DNA of 41,498 nt from Tubiluchus corallicola (Eukaryota > Priapulida > Priapulimorpha > Priapulimorphida > Tubiluchidae), in the NCBI GenBank assembly GCA_030141605.1, contig JAQGDQ010001373.1, positions 2,501 to 43,998 of the forward strand, given 5' to 3'. A program made the translations under genes and the position numbers. The notes under the pieces are model-generated. The model ran no database searches. It saw only the letters and a program-made list of their open reading frames with translations, and was not told where the DNA came from. Positions 28,895-40,005 of the stretch are shown in pieces (position 1 is the first letter of the stretch; every line of letters starts with the position of its first letter).

Positions 28895-31459
28895 ATTGAA
28901 GAGTCACGATTTTTTTCTGGATTATTGGATATGCCTAAGCGGTAAGTAAAGAAATTTTGCTTTTTAGCCAGAAAACCTTTCCATTTACTTTTTTATCTTC
29001 TGCATATGTACCGTTGTCCAAACATACAGAAATATTTTTCTGCTGTTAATAGTCTCGTGTGGTGTAAGATTATTCTTTATTTATATGACTTTTTACAGGA
29101 TCATCTTACAATTTATTTTTGAAACATTTTAAGTTAACAAGCCAGCCCCACGTCTGTTGTGTTTGCAATCATTAAAATTTCTACATTCTCAATAACCTGA
29201 AGACTTTGCTGCCAGTAAACAGAACATCGTTTTTCTTGCAACAAAACTTTAAACAATATAAAATAGTTATTACAGTGATAAAAGAGTCAAATCAAATTTA
29301 CTACATACCCTAGTTTACACAACAACTTAATAACTTATTTATTTTATCATAGACTTTATATATATGTATTCTCTTATAATATTACTGTCTTGTATTAACC
29401 GCTGTTGTTTACTTTTACTGTTAAACTAGTAAAATGAAATGACGTTTTTCTTCTTTTTTCAGATGTCATTGGTTCACCCAGTGCGGGGGGGCGGGGCAAC
29501 ATCAACCCCCGGTACGCCACGCACAGGTCTACGTCTGCCTGTGCGTGGAGGTACCAGGAGCAGCGACGACGCGAGCTCCAGGCAGGGGTGGTGGCTCGGC
29601 CACCCCTGGAAGAACGCCAGAGCAAGCCAAAGCCAGTGTAAGTAGACACGATTATAATTACAAATTAGCTTTTTCAGTAGTAGAACCGTTCATTTTGCCC
29701 CCTCGTGGCTATAGTTTTCGTTTTTGTTTACTTTACACAAAACTTTACCGTTTAGTCTTTGTGAAGCAAAGCTAGCTTGTTAACAGCTAGCTTATTACAA
29801 TCATTTCATGGAGTTTTCATATCGTCTTAATCGACACGAACTGGAACGTTGTCTCTGGACATTTCATTCCATCCGAGATATTACTGATTTTTCGATAGTT
29901 AATTATTGTACCAAAAGGAAAAATGATTATAGCAAATGACATCAAGAATCATTTAAAGTTACATCACTATTTTTTGTATCGTAGTATAATGATAATGATA
30001 AGAATGATGATGACGATGGTGATAATGATGCTGATGATGATAATGATGGTGATGATGACAATGGTGATAATGATGGTGATGATGATAATGATGGTGATGA
30101 TGATGATGATGGTGGTGATGGTGATGATGTTGGTGATGGTAATGGTAATCATTTAGAGAGAGAGATGGGGGAGAGAGAGAGAGAGAGAGAGAGATGGGAG
30201 AGAGAGAGGCATGGAAGGAAGAAGGAAAAGCGAATGTCATAGTCATCAGGAAACATGATGACCTAGTGGTTATGAAATTGTTTTTGTAATTCAAATGTCT
30301 CTGTTTCAAAACCAGACTGAGTTCCAGCTATTTACTTTCTTGTCTTCTGGAGTTTAATGTGTATCAACATTCATAATAATTGTGGTTTTCTACCGTCATA
30401 GCAAGTCTTTTACTATGTTGGTTGCAGTAGTTCATTTAGCTGCTGTAAGAGACGGTTTGCTAAATTCTGCTGTTTCTTAATTGAGCACAAGATTTACTCG
30501 AGTAGTTGTGAACCGTAACTGAACAACTGACCTACCAACTTAGCAATTTTTGTCCAAGAAGTCATGGGTAACTTGAATATGATTTAATCTATTTTTGGTT
30601 AAAACGTTTTAGACATGAATAATCTATGGCTATATAAATAATAATATTTATAATTGTCCTTAATAATGTTTAGGACACTAATAGTACAATGATAACAGCT
30701 TATTTTCAAAGTAGTCTTGATAGAACCCGCTTGGCAGAACGAGCGGTAATTAAAACTTTACTCTTACGTGTCAGGAATTGAACCCGCGACCTCCAGGATG
30801 GGAAACGAACACATTACAATTGAGCTAACCCCCGAAACTTTTACTCTTGAATAACGCATAGCAACAAAATATTTGCTGTTTCTTTTCAGTTCGATGTGCA
30901 AATTTGTGCTTTCTACACTAGAAAATTGACATTTGATTTAGTTTTCTTTCCATTTGGAGATGTCCAATATGTCAGCTTGTGTGTCAATGTTTATAATAAA
31001 CCTACCAGAGTTGAACTTGTGCGTTAAGAGTGATCAGTTCTTCAAACACATGCTTAACAAATTGCCAGCAAATAGGAGTCATTTAGTTCCAACAATTTCT
31101 CATGTAGTTTTATTAACTTCTAACATGCAGATTTTTCAGAGATTTTTTTTGGAGTGGAAAAATTGGGATACGCAATCCCGATTTTATACCAGCAAATAGG
31201 TTTATCCATAAAGTTATTAAACCGGAAGTGCATCTTCCCATCATATAAGTTTTGTAGTCTTTTTTGCTGTTTGACAAAATGACAGCACGTTTTGTAGAAA
31301 AATGAAAATTATTTTTGTCTCTTTTAGGCGAAGGTGCCGAAATTACGAACACTGCGGAGGTCAGGGCAATGCCATTGAGGGTCGGGGCAGGCATTACGTA
31401 ATGGCAAACTGTCCGCTGGAGCAGGAGGCGGTGCCTGTCCCGGCCTTGCGTGTGACCTG
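28895..31459 (+). CDS. Unrecognised spliced gene with a Cys/His GRGRHYV module (partial)
   Basis: Three exons with clean GT-AG borders and matching phases: 28895-28941 (LKSHDFFLDYWICLS), 29463-29637 (starting DVIGSPSAGGRGNINPRYAT across the junction and ending PPLEERQSKPKPV), 31328-31459 (RRCRNYEHCGGQGNAIEGRG, then RHYVMANCPLEQEAVP). Junction phases are 1 then 2, and the chain gives about 118 residues without a stop. The middle part is rich in Arg/Glu/Gln (WRYQEQRRREL). The last exon has Cys, Cys, His, Cys spaced like a small zinc-binding module (C-x5-CGGQGN...GRGRHYV...CP). Its looks recall C-terminal Cys/His segments of some DNA-transposon proteins, but I cannot name the family. Exons are notably GC-rich in AT-rich DNA. 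Missing ends: the 5' exon may be 27438-27496; the 3' continuation (entry phase 2) was not found. Confidence 0.5.
29638..29974 (+). other. Intron of the unrecognised spliced gene, left part
   Basis: Begins with a strong donor (GTAAGT). No repeats or exons are seen before the microsatellite. Confidence 0.45.
29975..30206. repeat. Microsatellites (ATG/GATGGT)n then (GA)n
   Basis: 29985-30150 is an imperfect gatgatgatggt-type run; 30158-30206 is gagaga. Met-rich, His-rich and Ile/Thr-rich frames on both strands here are repeat by-products. Confidence 0.95.
30207..30752. other. Intronic or intergenic, nothing recognised
   Basis: AT-rich sequence lacking repeats or exon-like segments. Confidence 0.4.
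30753..30848 (-). mobile_element. tRNA-like retrosequence with target duplications
   Basis: The minus strand of the 69-nt insert (30834-30766) reads gttagctcaattgtaatgtg, then ggtcgcgggttcaattcctg. These look like the A box (TRGCNNARYNGG) and B box (GGTTCRANNCC) of a tRNA. The flanks aaactttactctt (30753-30765) and aaacttttactctt (30835-30848) are near-perfect direct repeats, one base different. The acceptor stem does not pair and no CCA is present, so it is a tRNA pseudogene or the tRNA head of a SINE. It is not a working tRNA. Confidence 0.65.
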
Positions 31460-32660
31460 GTAAGCGGATTTTTTTATAATTTAAACCTGACAAAAAGGAA
31501 ATCTTAATTTTACTGACACAGTTAGAACTGACTTTCAACCCTTAAATTTCAACTTTTTATTATTATGTATAAAAGCACAAAGCTGGTTAAACTTTGTCTC
31601 TAAACGCGTTAGAGGCCTAATACAGGCCTAATATGCAAAAACATGCTGTTAGACATCTCTAAGAAATGACAAAATTTAGCGGAAGAAACTTTTGTTTACT
31701 AATAATGACTGGCATTATAAACTAGCAAAGGCATTGCAACTTGTCAGTTTAACCGCTCCCAATGTTCAGTAATGCACAAACGTCTTTTGCTTTTTATGCA
31801 GAAACAGTGAATGGACGTATTAACGTATTAACTGATACTTTACATAGGTTTTATATGACTTTATAACATGCCAAATGTCAGCATAATAATCGGCCCACGT
31901 GACGACGCAAATAGCCACCAAAGCAGTTTTTATTTTGCTATGAGTTTTACAGCATCTCCCCGACAACACCCCACCCCCAATTTTATTGAAAAAATGAAGG
32001 AGGCCATATTAACGACTTTTTAGAGGCTTACAAAGATTTATTTTTCCGAGCTTATCCAACCGGTGATGGTCAACCTCTACCCGTCTGTCGGCAAAGGCCT
32101 GCAAACTTCGGACCGCATTCATATGCAAGACGTCATATTAAAAGAATTGCTGCTAATGGGACAGAATAGTCCCAAATTGTTACTCTGTTTTGTTACTTTA
32201 TTATGACACACGCACGATTTTATAGGGGAAATGGATTGACTATTTTAACGACTTTAGAGGCATTGAAGCCTCCTGACTGCTTTTACATGTTTGTTATACA
32301 ACTATTTTTAAAGCTTATCCAACGGATAATGGTAGCCACACTTCAGTGCTGCCTAATCTCGTTTGTAAACTTTCCGTGACTGAAAATGAAGAGAGAACTT
32401 ATGAGACACGAACCTGTTTTTTATTTGGGACAGCAAACTATTAAAACACAGTGAGATTACAGTCTAGGTAAGAAAAACCTCAATCGATAGTTCTGCAAAG
32501 AAGCCATGAAAAGTTAATGATAATTATGCAGCTCATTAATGTAACATTACCTTACCTAAATAACACAACTGATGCAACAATTATCTACTCAAGTTAATGT
32601 TACAAGAAAGATTGCAGGTGTTGATCATTAAAATGCCATTGACCCATAATTAGCAGTAGT
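31460..32660. other. Non-coding stretch with an old internal duplication
   Basis: About 32010-32110 and 32240-32370 share attttaacgactttagaggc-like and agcttatccaac.g.taatgg-like blocks in the same order, a diverged direct duplication of at least 100 bp. No exon in the phase needed by the upstream gene (entry phase 2) was found; the two best acceptors, at 32027 and 32252, would both make an immediate TGA. Confidence 0.45.
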
Positions 32661-32666
32661 CAATAG

Positions 32667-34890
32667 CCACTCGACAGAACAACAAGTTCTTGGGAAAAAA
32701 CTGGAATCATCTGCTTGCACAACTTTGTCTAGCACCCTATAGCAGTAACTAATAGCCACTCGACAGAACAACAAGTTCTTGGGAAAAAACTGGAATCATC
32801 TGCTTGCACAACTTTGTCAAACACCTTATAGCAGTAACTAATAGCCACTCGACAGAACAACAAGTTCTTGGGAAAAAACTGGAATCATCTGCTTGCACAA
32901 CTTTGTCAAACACCTTATAGCAGTAACTAATAGCCACTCGACAGAACAACAAGTTCTTGGGAAAAACTGGAATCATCTGCTTGCACAACTTTGTCAAACA
33001 CCTTATAGCAGTAACTAATAGCCACTCGACAGAACAACAAGTTCTTGGGAAAAAACTGGAATCATCTGCTTGCACAACTTTGTCAAACACCTATAGCAGT
33101 AACTAATAGCCACTCGACAGAACAACAAGTTCTTGGGAAAAAACTGGAATCATCTGCTTGCACAACTTTGTCAAACACCTTATAGCAGTAACTAATAGCC
33201 ACTCGACAGAACAACAAGTTCTTGGGAAAAAACTGGAATCATCTGCTTGCACAACTTTGTCAAACACCTTATAGCAGTAACTAATAGCCACTCGACAGAA
33301 CAACAAGTTCTTCGGGAAAAACTGGAATCATCTGCTTGCACAACTTTGTCAAACACCTTATAGCAGTAACTAATAGCCACTCGACAGAACAACAAGTTCT
33401 TGGGGAAAAAACTGGAATCATCTGCTTGCACAACTTTGTCAAACACCTTATAGCAGTAACTAATAGCCACTCGACAGAACAACAAGTTCTTGGGAAAAAA
33501 CTGGAATCATCTGCTTGCACAACTTTGTCAAACACCTTATAGCAGTAACTAATAGCCACTCGACAGAACAACAAGTTCTTGGGAAAAAACTGGAATCATC
33601 TGCTTGCACAACTTTGTCAAACACCTTATAGCAGTAACTAATAGCCACTCGACAGAACAACAAGTTCTTGGGAAAAAACTGGAATCATCTGCTTGCACAA
33701 CTTTGTCAAACACCTTATAGCAGTAACTAATAGCCACTCGACAGAACAACAAGTTCTTGGGAAAAAACTGGAATCATCTGCTTGCACAACTTTGTCAAAC
33801 ACCTTATAGCAGTAACTAATAGCCACTCGACAGAACAACAAGTTCTTGGGAAAAAACTGGAATCATCTGCTTGCACAACTTTGTCAAACACCTTATAGCA
33901 GTAACTAATAGCCACTCGACAGAACAACAAGTTCTTGGGAAAACAACTAGAATCATCTGCTTGCACAACTTTGTCAAACACCTTATAGCAGTAACTAATA
34001 GCCACTCGACAGAACAACAAGTTCTTGGGAAAAAACTGGAATCATCTGCTTGCACAACTTTGTCAAACACCCTATAGCAGTAACTAATAGCCACTCGACA
34101 GAACAACAAGTTCTTGGGAAAAAACTGGAATCATCTGCTTGCACAACTTTGTCAAACACCTTATAGCAGTAACTAATAGCCACTCGACAGAACAACAAGT
34201 TCTTGGGAAAAAACTGGAATCATCTGCTTGCACAACTTTGTCAAACACCTTATAGCAGTAACTAATAGCCACTCGACAGAACAACAAGTTCTTGGGAAAA
34301 AACTGGAATCATCTGCTTGCACAACTTTGTCAAACACCTTATAGCAGTAACTAATAGCCACTCGACAGAACAACAAGTTCTTGGGGAAAAAACTGGAATC
34401 ATCTGCTTGCACAACTTTGTCAAACACCTTATAGCAGTAACTAATAGCCACTCGACAGAACAACAAGTTCTTGGGAAAAAACTGGAATCATCTGCTTGCA
34501 CAACTTTGTCAAACACCTTATAGCAGTTACTAATAGCCACTCGACAGAACAACAAGTTCTTGGGAAAAAACTGGAATCATCTGCTTGCACAACTTTGTCA
34601 AACACCTTATAGCAGTAACTAATAGCCACTCGACAGAACAACAAGTTCTTGGGAAAAAACTGGAATCATCTGCTTGCACAACTTTGTCAAACACCTTATA
34701 GCAGTAACTAATAGCCACTCAACAGAACAACAAGTTCTTGGGAAAAAACTGGAATCATCTGCTTGCACAACTTTGTCAAACACCCTATAGCAGTAACTAA
34801 TAGCCACTCAACAGAACAACAAGTTCTTGGGAAAAAACTGGAATCATCTGCTTGCACAACTTTGTCAAACACCCTATAGCAGTAACTAGG
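32667..34890. repeat. 89-bp satellite, ~25 near-identical units
   Basis: Units contain gccactcgacagaacaacaa, ctggaatcatctgcttgcac and tttgtcaaacaccttatagc. Most internal units differ by 0-2 bases, mainly in the A-run after ttggg. The outermost units carry different variants: tcaatagcc and ctagcaccc at the left, ctcaacag and accctatag at the right. This is the pattern expected from unequal crossing-over or gene conversion acting on the middle. A much older copy lies outside the array at about 34950-35004. The staggered frames of 62-113 codons on both strands are by-products. Confidence 0.97.
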
Positions 34891-36545
34891 AACCAAATGA
34901 AATTTAGAGAATGGGAGCAATTTTCCATAATCATCAATGGTCAAAATTTACAAGCAACTTGATAGAACAACAGCACTTAAGGCAAAAATTAGAATGATGT
35001 CTGCTGGACTGCTTCGCCATGGAACCTGTTGCTGTGATTGTTTAAAAACCAAAGGGAAATAATAATCGAAAAGAAAACGTACTTTAGCATTCTTAAATGT
35101 GTTTACAAAAGGAAATGTTGTTTCTCGAATGAAAAGAAATCTGCAAAAATCAACATAAAAACAAAAACTGTTAAAAAAGACAAATAATGGCGGCGGCAAC
35201 AACAATGACGACGAAAATAATTGCTGGCAGTCTTGTGGTTTCTTTACGAAGAAGCTAGTTGTAGTGGAGATGACGATGATGATGATGATAGCGAAGACGA
35301 TCATGACAATACTGAAACAAAATAATACAATGCTTGTTTGTAAAATAGCCCAGTTCTACATAGAAATGTGAATGGTTCCCAGTCGAGGAAGAAAAAACGT
35401 TTCTGCATTCAGTGATTACCTGATTCAACTGTGAGAAATCTACAAGAAATCTACAGAAATCTAGAACACGCAAATTCGTTTGTTCGTCAACCGAAAAACA
35501 TTTAAATTTTACAATGTGCATTACAAAAGCCCACAGTGATGTGACATCTAATGATTTTAATCATTATTTTACCACGAATAGGTTAAACTGGTACTATAAA
35601 TCAGACTATTAAATTAGTTGTAAAATTTCTTTAATCACAATAATAACGGATTGGGGATCGTGAATGCTGGGTATAGGAAACACAGGACAAAATCTTGTCC
35701 TTACAAAGTACGAGGATGGAAGAGAAAGATAAATTATTGCTGGCACCGAGCCAAGATTACAGCTGCAAGATCTTCACAGATATTCATAAATATTTGCTCA
35801 AAACTTCATGCAAGATAACTAGAGAATTTTTGCTGCCAAATTATCAGTGGGGAGGGGTAATGTCCATGGAGATTTTATACCACTTACATTCTACATTTTC
35901 GTATGCATTGCTTGCGTCGGAAGTAACGCTGTATAAAACGTGTAAATTTGAACTCCAGATGACCGTTAGGTGAGGCCATTTTAATCGTAGGTCGTTTGAA
36001 AAAAGTTTTGATAACATTAAATAAAGTTTGAAAAAATAATCAGAGTATTCGTAGCATGAACGTGCTAACTAAGTAAACTTTTAAATTACTGAATCTTGTC
36101 AATAAGATTAAAAATACGTTCTTGGCTAGTGAGTGGCGCACCCTGGAGGGTGAATCAGTGACATTTTACCAATTGGCACAAACATTTTAAATTATTAGTC
36201 TAGTTATTTAGGTCATTCCAGCACGTTAAGTGAAATGCTAAGTAATATAGTTTTGCATGGAAAGTTTTTTAGATCATAATTTAACATTTCCTTTTCTTCC
36301 CCTGATTTACGTGGCGTCGGAACAGTATTGCGGGAGATTTAAAATGAAAACAAACGAAAATTCTTTTCGACGTGAATACGATATTTACATAAAATTACTG
36401 TAAAGTAGTATAATTTTTCAAGGTGATTTTTCTGAAACCTACTTCAGGTGCCCCTTTTCTTGTCCTTTAAGCGCTCAACCAACATTAGTAGTTGTCCAGA
36501 ACAAGCCCAAACCAGTGTCAGTTAATCACCAAATTCACTAGATTA
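34891..36545. other. Flank of the satellite, weak ORF and exon relic
   Basis: 34950-35004 (gatagaacaacagcacttaa onward) is a diverged orphan of the 89-bp unit. 35265-35300 is a short gatgac microsatellite. 35713-35973 has an 87-codon frame (MEEKDKLLLAPSQDYSC...) that matches nothing known. 36473-36516 is a decayed copy of an exon end described separately. Confidence 0.5.
36473..36516 (+). pseudogene. Decayed copy of the 3' end of exon 29463-29637
   Basis: Aligned without gaps to 29594-29637, 30 of 44 bases agree, including ccaga.caagcc.aa.ccagt at the end. The copy ends at the same place, followed by gtcagt where the original has the donor gtaagt. In the same frame the peptides are AQPTLVVVQNKPKPV and ARPPLEERQSKPKPV. 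The rest of the exon is not recognisable. Confidence 0.5.
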
Positions 36546-36549
36546 GAAC

Positions 36550-36768
36550 TATACAAGGTGCTTGTTTACTGTTTATACCATGTTCAGAGCAGACTGTACC
36601 ACTCTATACAAGGTGCTTGTTTACTGTTTATACCATGTTCAGAGCAGACTGTACCACTCTATACAAGGTGCTTGTTTACTGTTTATACCATGTTCAGAGC
36701 AGACTGTACCACTCTATACAAGGTGCTTGTTTACTGTTTATACCATGTTCAGAGCAGACTGTACCACT
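36550..36768. repeat. 55-bp tandem repeat, 4 units
   Basis: Units start tatacaaggtgcttgtttac at 36550, 36605, 36660 and 36715 and are essentially identical. Frames through it are by-products. Confidence 0.96.
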
Positions 36769-36769
36769 A

Positions 36770-37236
36770 AACAAGCTAAGCAGTTAGCTGGGGCAACAAA
36801 TTTTAGAAGTCTCTAATTTTTAAGTTTAGCATAAGTGATAACAATTATGAACAATTGTGCTTAATAAACCAAGAGGGCTAGAACATGCACCAATTATACG
36901 CTACCGTTATACTTTATAATATTGTCACTACAAATTCAATTTTGGGGGGTATGGTGGAGGCGGCAGCGGGAGAAGGGATTGAGCGTTGAAGAGAGGGCGC
37001 TAAAAACTCTACGTGGAAAAGTGGGCGCTAAAAATTCTACCTGGAAGAGAAGGCGTTAAAAAGTGTTTGCTTAGAGCACCCCAATTTGCCTAGAGCCGTC
37101 CCTGACCGTGTTACATTTTTATACAGTCACAAAACAGAATATAAACACTAAATTTAAGTAGGACACACTGGAACACTATAGACTATCCTGTTAAGTATAA
37201 AGGAAACAGACAAGAGAGATACGTGGAGTAAACAAA
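36770..37236. other. Non-coding, possible hAT-like terminus
   Basis: 36975-37065 has short imperfect repeats of the gggcgctaaaaattctac type. Near 37068-37110 the text cctagagccgtccctg resembles the inward end of hAT elements (cagggacggctctagg on the reverse strand), but no partner terminus was found. Confidence 0.3.
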
Positions 37237-37275
37237 GCTCGACCACTTCTGGAAGTTGTCCATAATAAACCCAGT
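37237..37275 (+). pseudogene. Second decayed copy of the 3' end of exon 29463-29637
   Basis: gctcgaccacttctggaagt matches gctcggccacccctggaaga at 29594. The segment ends ccagt followed by an intact donor gtaagt, as in the original. It has a 5-base deletion before the end that breaks the frame. It shares agttgtcca.aa.aa with the copy at 36473-36516, so the two are closer to each other than to the original there. Confidence 0.45.
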
Positions 37276-38584
37276 GTAAGTGATAGTCTTACAAATCAAC
37301 AATTGTTAAGAAACTAAGTGTCCAAGTCTTTGAAGTAGTTAGGCGTAATGGTAACGTATAACTTGAGAGGGAAGTTTTTTTGCGACTTGAGTTACTATAA
37401 AAAGTACTAACACTATAAATTATAATAAATTTACTATATAGTGCCTTGCGTTATTGTACTGCTGTAAATGCCAAATTAAGTCAGCGTAAGTTGACAGCGA
37501 GGCTGTAATCTCGGACCAACCAGTGAGTTTAACCACCCCTAAAAGACCTCAAGAACAAACCAACGGAGGTGTTGGTAGACTCAAGATCACGTTTTATAAA
37601 ACTTTGCCATTGTTTCTTCTTCAGACGAAAACATTCAAATGCTGCATGTTGTAAATTACACTGACCACCAGGGACAAATAATGTGCAAACATCTCACCTA
37701 GTGGTTTAGAGAGTAAGCAGGCAGGGGACGAATACGAAAGTGCAGCACAGTTTAAAAATAGCAAAACTCATTGAATAGTCAAAACACAACTTTCCAACCC
37801 AGAGATTATTTATTTATTATTTGGATTACTTATGTAACTGTCACTTCAACTGTGTCTTAGAACTCTAGAATTGTTAAGGAGCTAAGTCATCAAACTTAAG
37901 CAGGTCATAACAAGAGATGGGAGAGAAATTGTTGTTGGGTAAGTGGTGACATGGGGGAGGGCAGTATAAGGTCAAAGTTTACAACAAGTAAGGACTATGA
38001 GCGGCTGGACAAACAAAGGTACTCCTCTTACTGTACCAAGTGAGGAAGTGACATTGGAGAAGTGGTCAGTGACCTTGAGTGGGTGGATTAAAGTCAAAGG
38101 AGATGAAAGTTTAAAAACTACTAGAGAAAGGAGGTTACAAAACTGCAAGGAGCTCATTGACAAACATTATGCAACTCATAACAAGAGGTAGATGAGTAAC
38201 TAAGATGGGGTATTCAGTGACTTTGAGTGGGTGGTTCACAGGTAAAGGTGACATCAAAAGCACAACGGCAAAGAATTCGGAAAGGAAAGGTAGATAACTT
38301 ACTGTACCAGGTGGAGAAGGAGATCGATGAAGTAATCAATGACTTTAGATTAGTGGTGGAAGAGGAAAGGATGCTACGATTTAGAAACAATTATAAGAGA
38401 CAATTGCATTAAAATGGTAAGCGGGAGTTGTGTGCCTGAACTGATGCAACTTATACGGTTGAAGGTCAAAAGTCACAACAATTTCAAAATGTGGGTGTTT
38501 AAGATGACAGGCTGTCGTTCCAAAACGACAAGGAGTTAGGAAAGCAGAAGCTTACAACGCATTGTACTGGTGGGGCAAAGAACG
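37276..38584. other. Degenerate satellite flank
   Basis: From about 37900 to 38580 words such as gtgactttgagtgggtggtt, atgactttagattagtggtg, cataacaagag and aaggtcaaa.gt.acaacaa recur irregularly. They resemble worn-out relatives of the 48-bp units that follow. The plus-strand frames at 37997-38191 and 38227-38412 (Lys/Arg/Glu-rich) run through these words and are probably not genes. Confidence 0.5.
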
Positions 38585-40005
38585 TTGGTGACTTTAGTTT
38601 GTGGTTTAAATTCAGTGAAAACTCAGCTTTCTATAGGTGACTTTAGTTTGTGGTTTAAATTCAGTGACAACTCAGATTCTCTATAAGTGACTTTAGCTTG
38701 TGGTTTAAATTCAGTGACATAGGTGACTTTAGTTTGTGGTTTAAATTCAGTGACAACTCAAATTCTCTATAGTTGACTTTAGTTTGTGGTTTAAATTCAG
38801 TGACAACTCAAGCTCTCTATAGGTGACTTTAGCTTGTGGTTTAAATTCAGTGACAACTCAAGCTCTCTATAGGTGACTTTAGCTTGTGGTTTAAATTCAG
38901 TGACAACTCAGCTCTCTATAGGTGACTTTAGTTTGTGGTTTAAATTCAGTGACAACTCAAGCTCTCTATAGGTGACTTTAGTTTGTGGTTTAAATTCAGT
39001 GACAACTCAGCTCTCTATAGGTGACTTTAGTTTGTGGTTTAAATTCAGTGACAACTCAACTCTCTATAGGTGACTTTAGCTTGTGGTTTAAATTCAGTGA
39101 CAACTCAAGCTCTCTATAGGTGACTTTAGCTTGTGGTTTAAATTCAGTGACAACTCAACTCTCTATAGGTGACTTTAGTTTGTGGTTTAAATTCAGTGAC
39201 AACTCAGCTCTCTATAGGTGACTTTAGTTTGTGGTTTAAATTCAGTGACAACTCAAGCTCTCTATAGGTGACTTTAGTTTGTGGTTTAAATTCAGTGACA
39301 ACTCAGCTCTCTATAGGTGACTTTAGTTTGTGGTTTAAATTCAGTGACAACTCAAGCTCTCTATAGGTGACTTTAGTTTGTGGTTTAAATTCAGTGACAA
39401 CTCAACTCTCTATAGGTGACTTTAGTTTGTGGTTTAAATTCAGTGACAACTCAGCTCTCTATAGGTGACTTTAGTTTGTGGTTTAAATTCAGTGACAACT
39501 CAGCTCTCTATAGGTGACTTTAGTTTGTGGTTTAAATTCAGTGACAACTCAACTCTCTATAGGTGACTTTAGTTTGTGGTTTAAATTCAGTGACAACTCA
39601 ACTCTCTATAGGTGACTTTAGCTTGTGGTTTAAATTCAGTGACAACTCAACTCTCTATAGGTGACTTTAGCTTGTGGTTTAAATTCAGTGACAACTCAGC
39701 TCTCTATAGGTGACTTTAGCTTGTGGTTTAAATTCAGTGACAACTCAACTCTCTATAGGTGACTTTAGTTTGTGGTTTAAATTCAGTGACAACTCAACTC
39801 TCTATAGGTGACTTTAGTTTGTGGTTTAAATTCAGTGACAACTCAACTCTCTATAGGTGACTTTAGCTTGTGGTTTAAATTCAGTGACAACTCAAACTCT
39901 CTATAGGTGACTTTAGCTTGTGGTTTAAATTCAGTGACAACTCAACTCTCTATAGGTGACTTTAGTTTGTGGTTTAAATTCAGTGACAACTCAACTCTCT
40001 ATAAA
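38585..40005. repeat. ~48-bp satellite, about 29 units
   Basis: Units of ataggtgactttagtttgtg plus gtttaaattcagtgacaact plus a short joint (cagctctct, caagctctct or caactctct). Two other positions vary: tagtttg or tagcttg. Variants are mixed along the array; one shortened unit lies near 38700-38720. It ends sharply at 40005. Confidence 0.96.

Noticed and set aside
29923-30309. Met-rich and His-rich frames
   Set aside because: Translations of the ATG/GATGGT microsatellite.
30954-31538. 81-codon plus frame and 141-codon minus frame
   Set aside because: The minus frame is antisense to the exon 31328-31459, which has matching splice phases on the plus strand; the plus frame is intronic and unrecognised.
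32667-34890. CRISPR-like regular repeats
   Set aside because: There are no unique spacers: the full 89 bp is repeated. The setting is an animal genome with introns, and there are no cas genes. The same applies to the other arrays.
32749-34944. About twenty frames of 62-113 codons
   Set aside because: By-products of the 89-bp satellite; the same peptide recurs in shifted frames.
35695-35973. 92-codon plus frame (ATG form begins MEEKDKLLLAPSQDYSC)
   Set aside because: Plausible composition but no family, promoter or splice partner; mentioned in the region note only.
37997-38412. Two Lys/Arg/Glu-rich plus frames (64 and 61 codons)
   Set aside because: They run through degenerate satellite words; charge bias follows from the purine-rich repeat.
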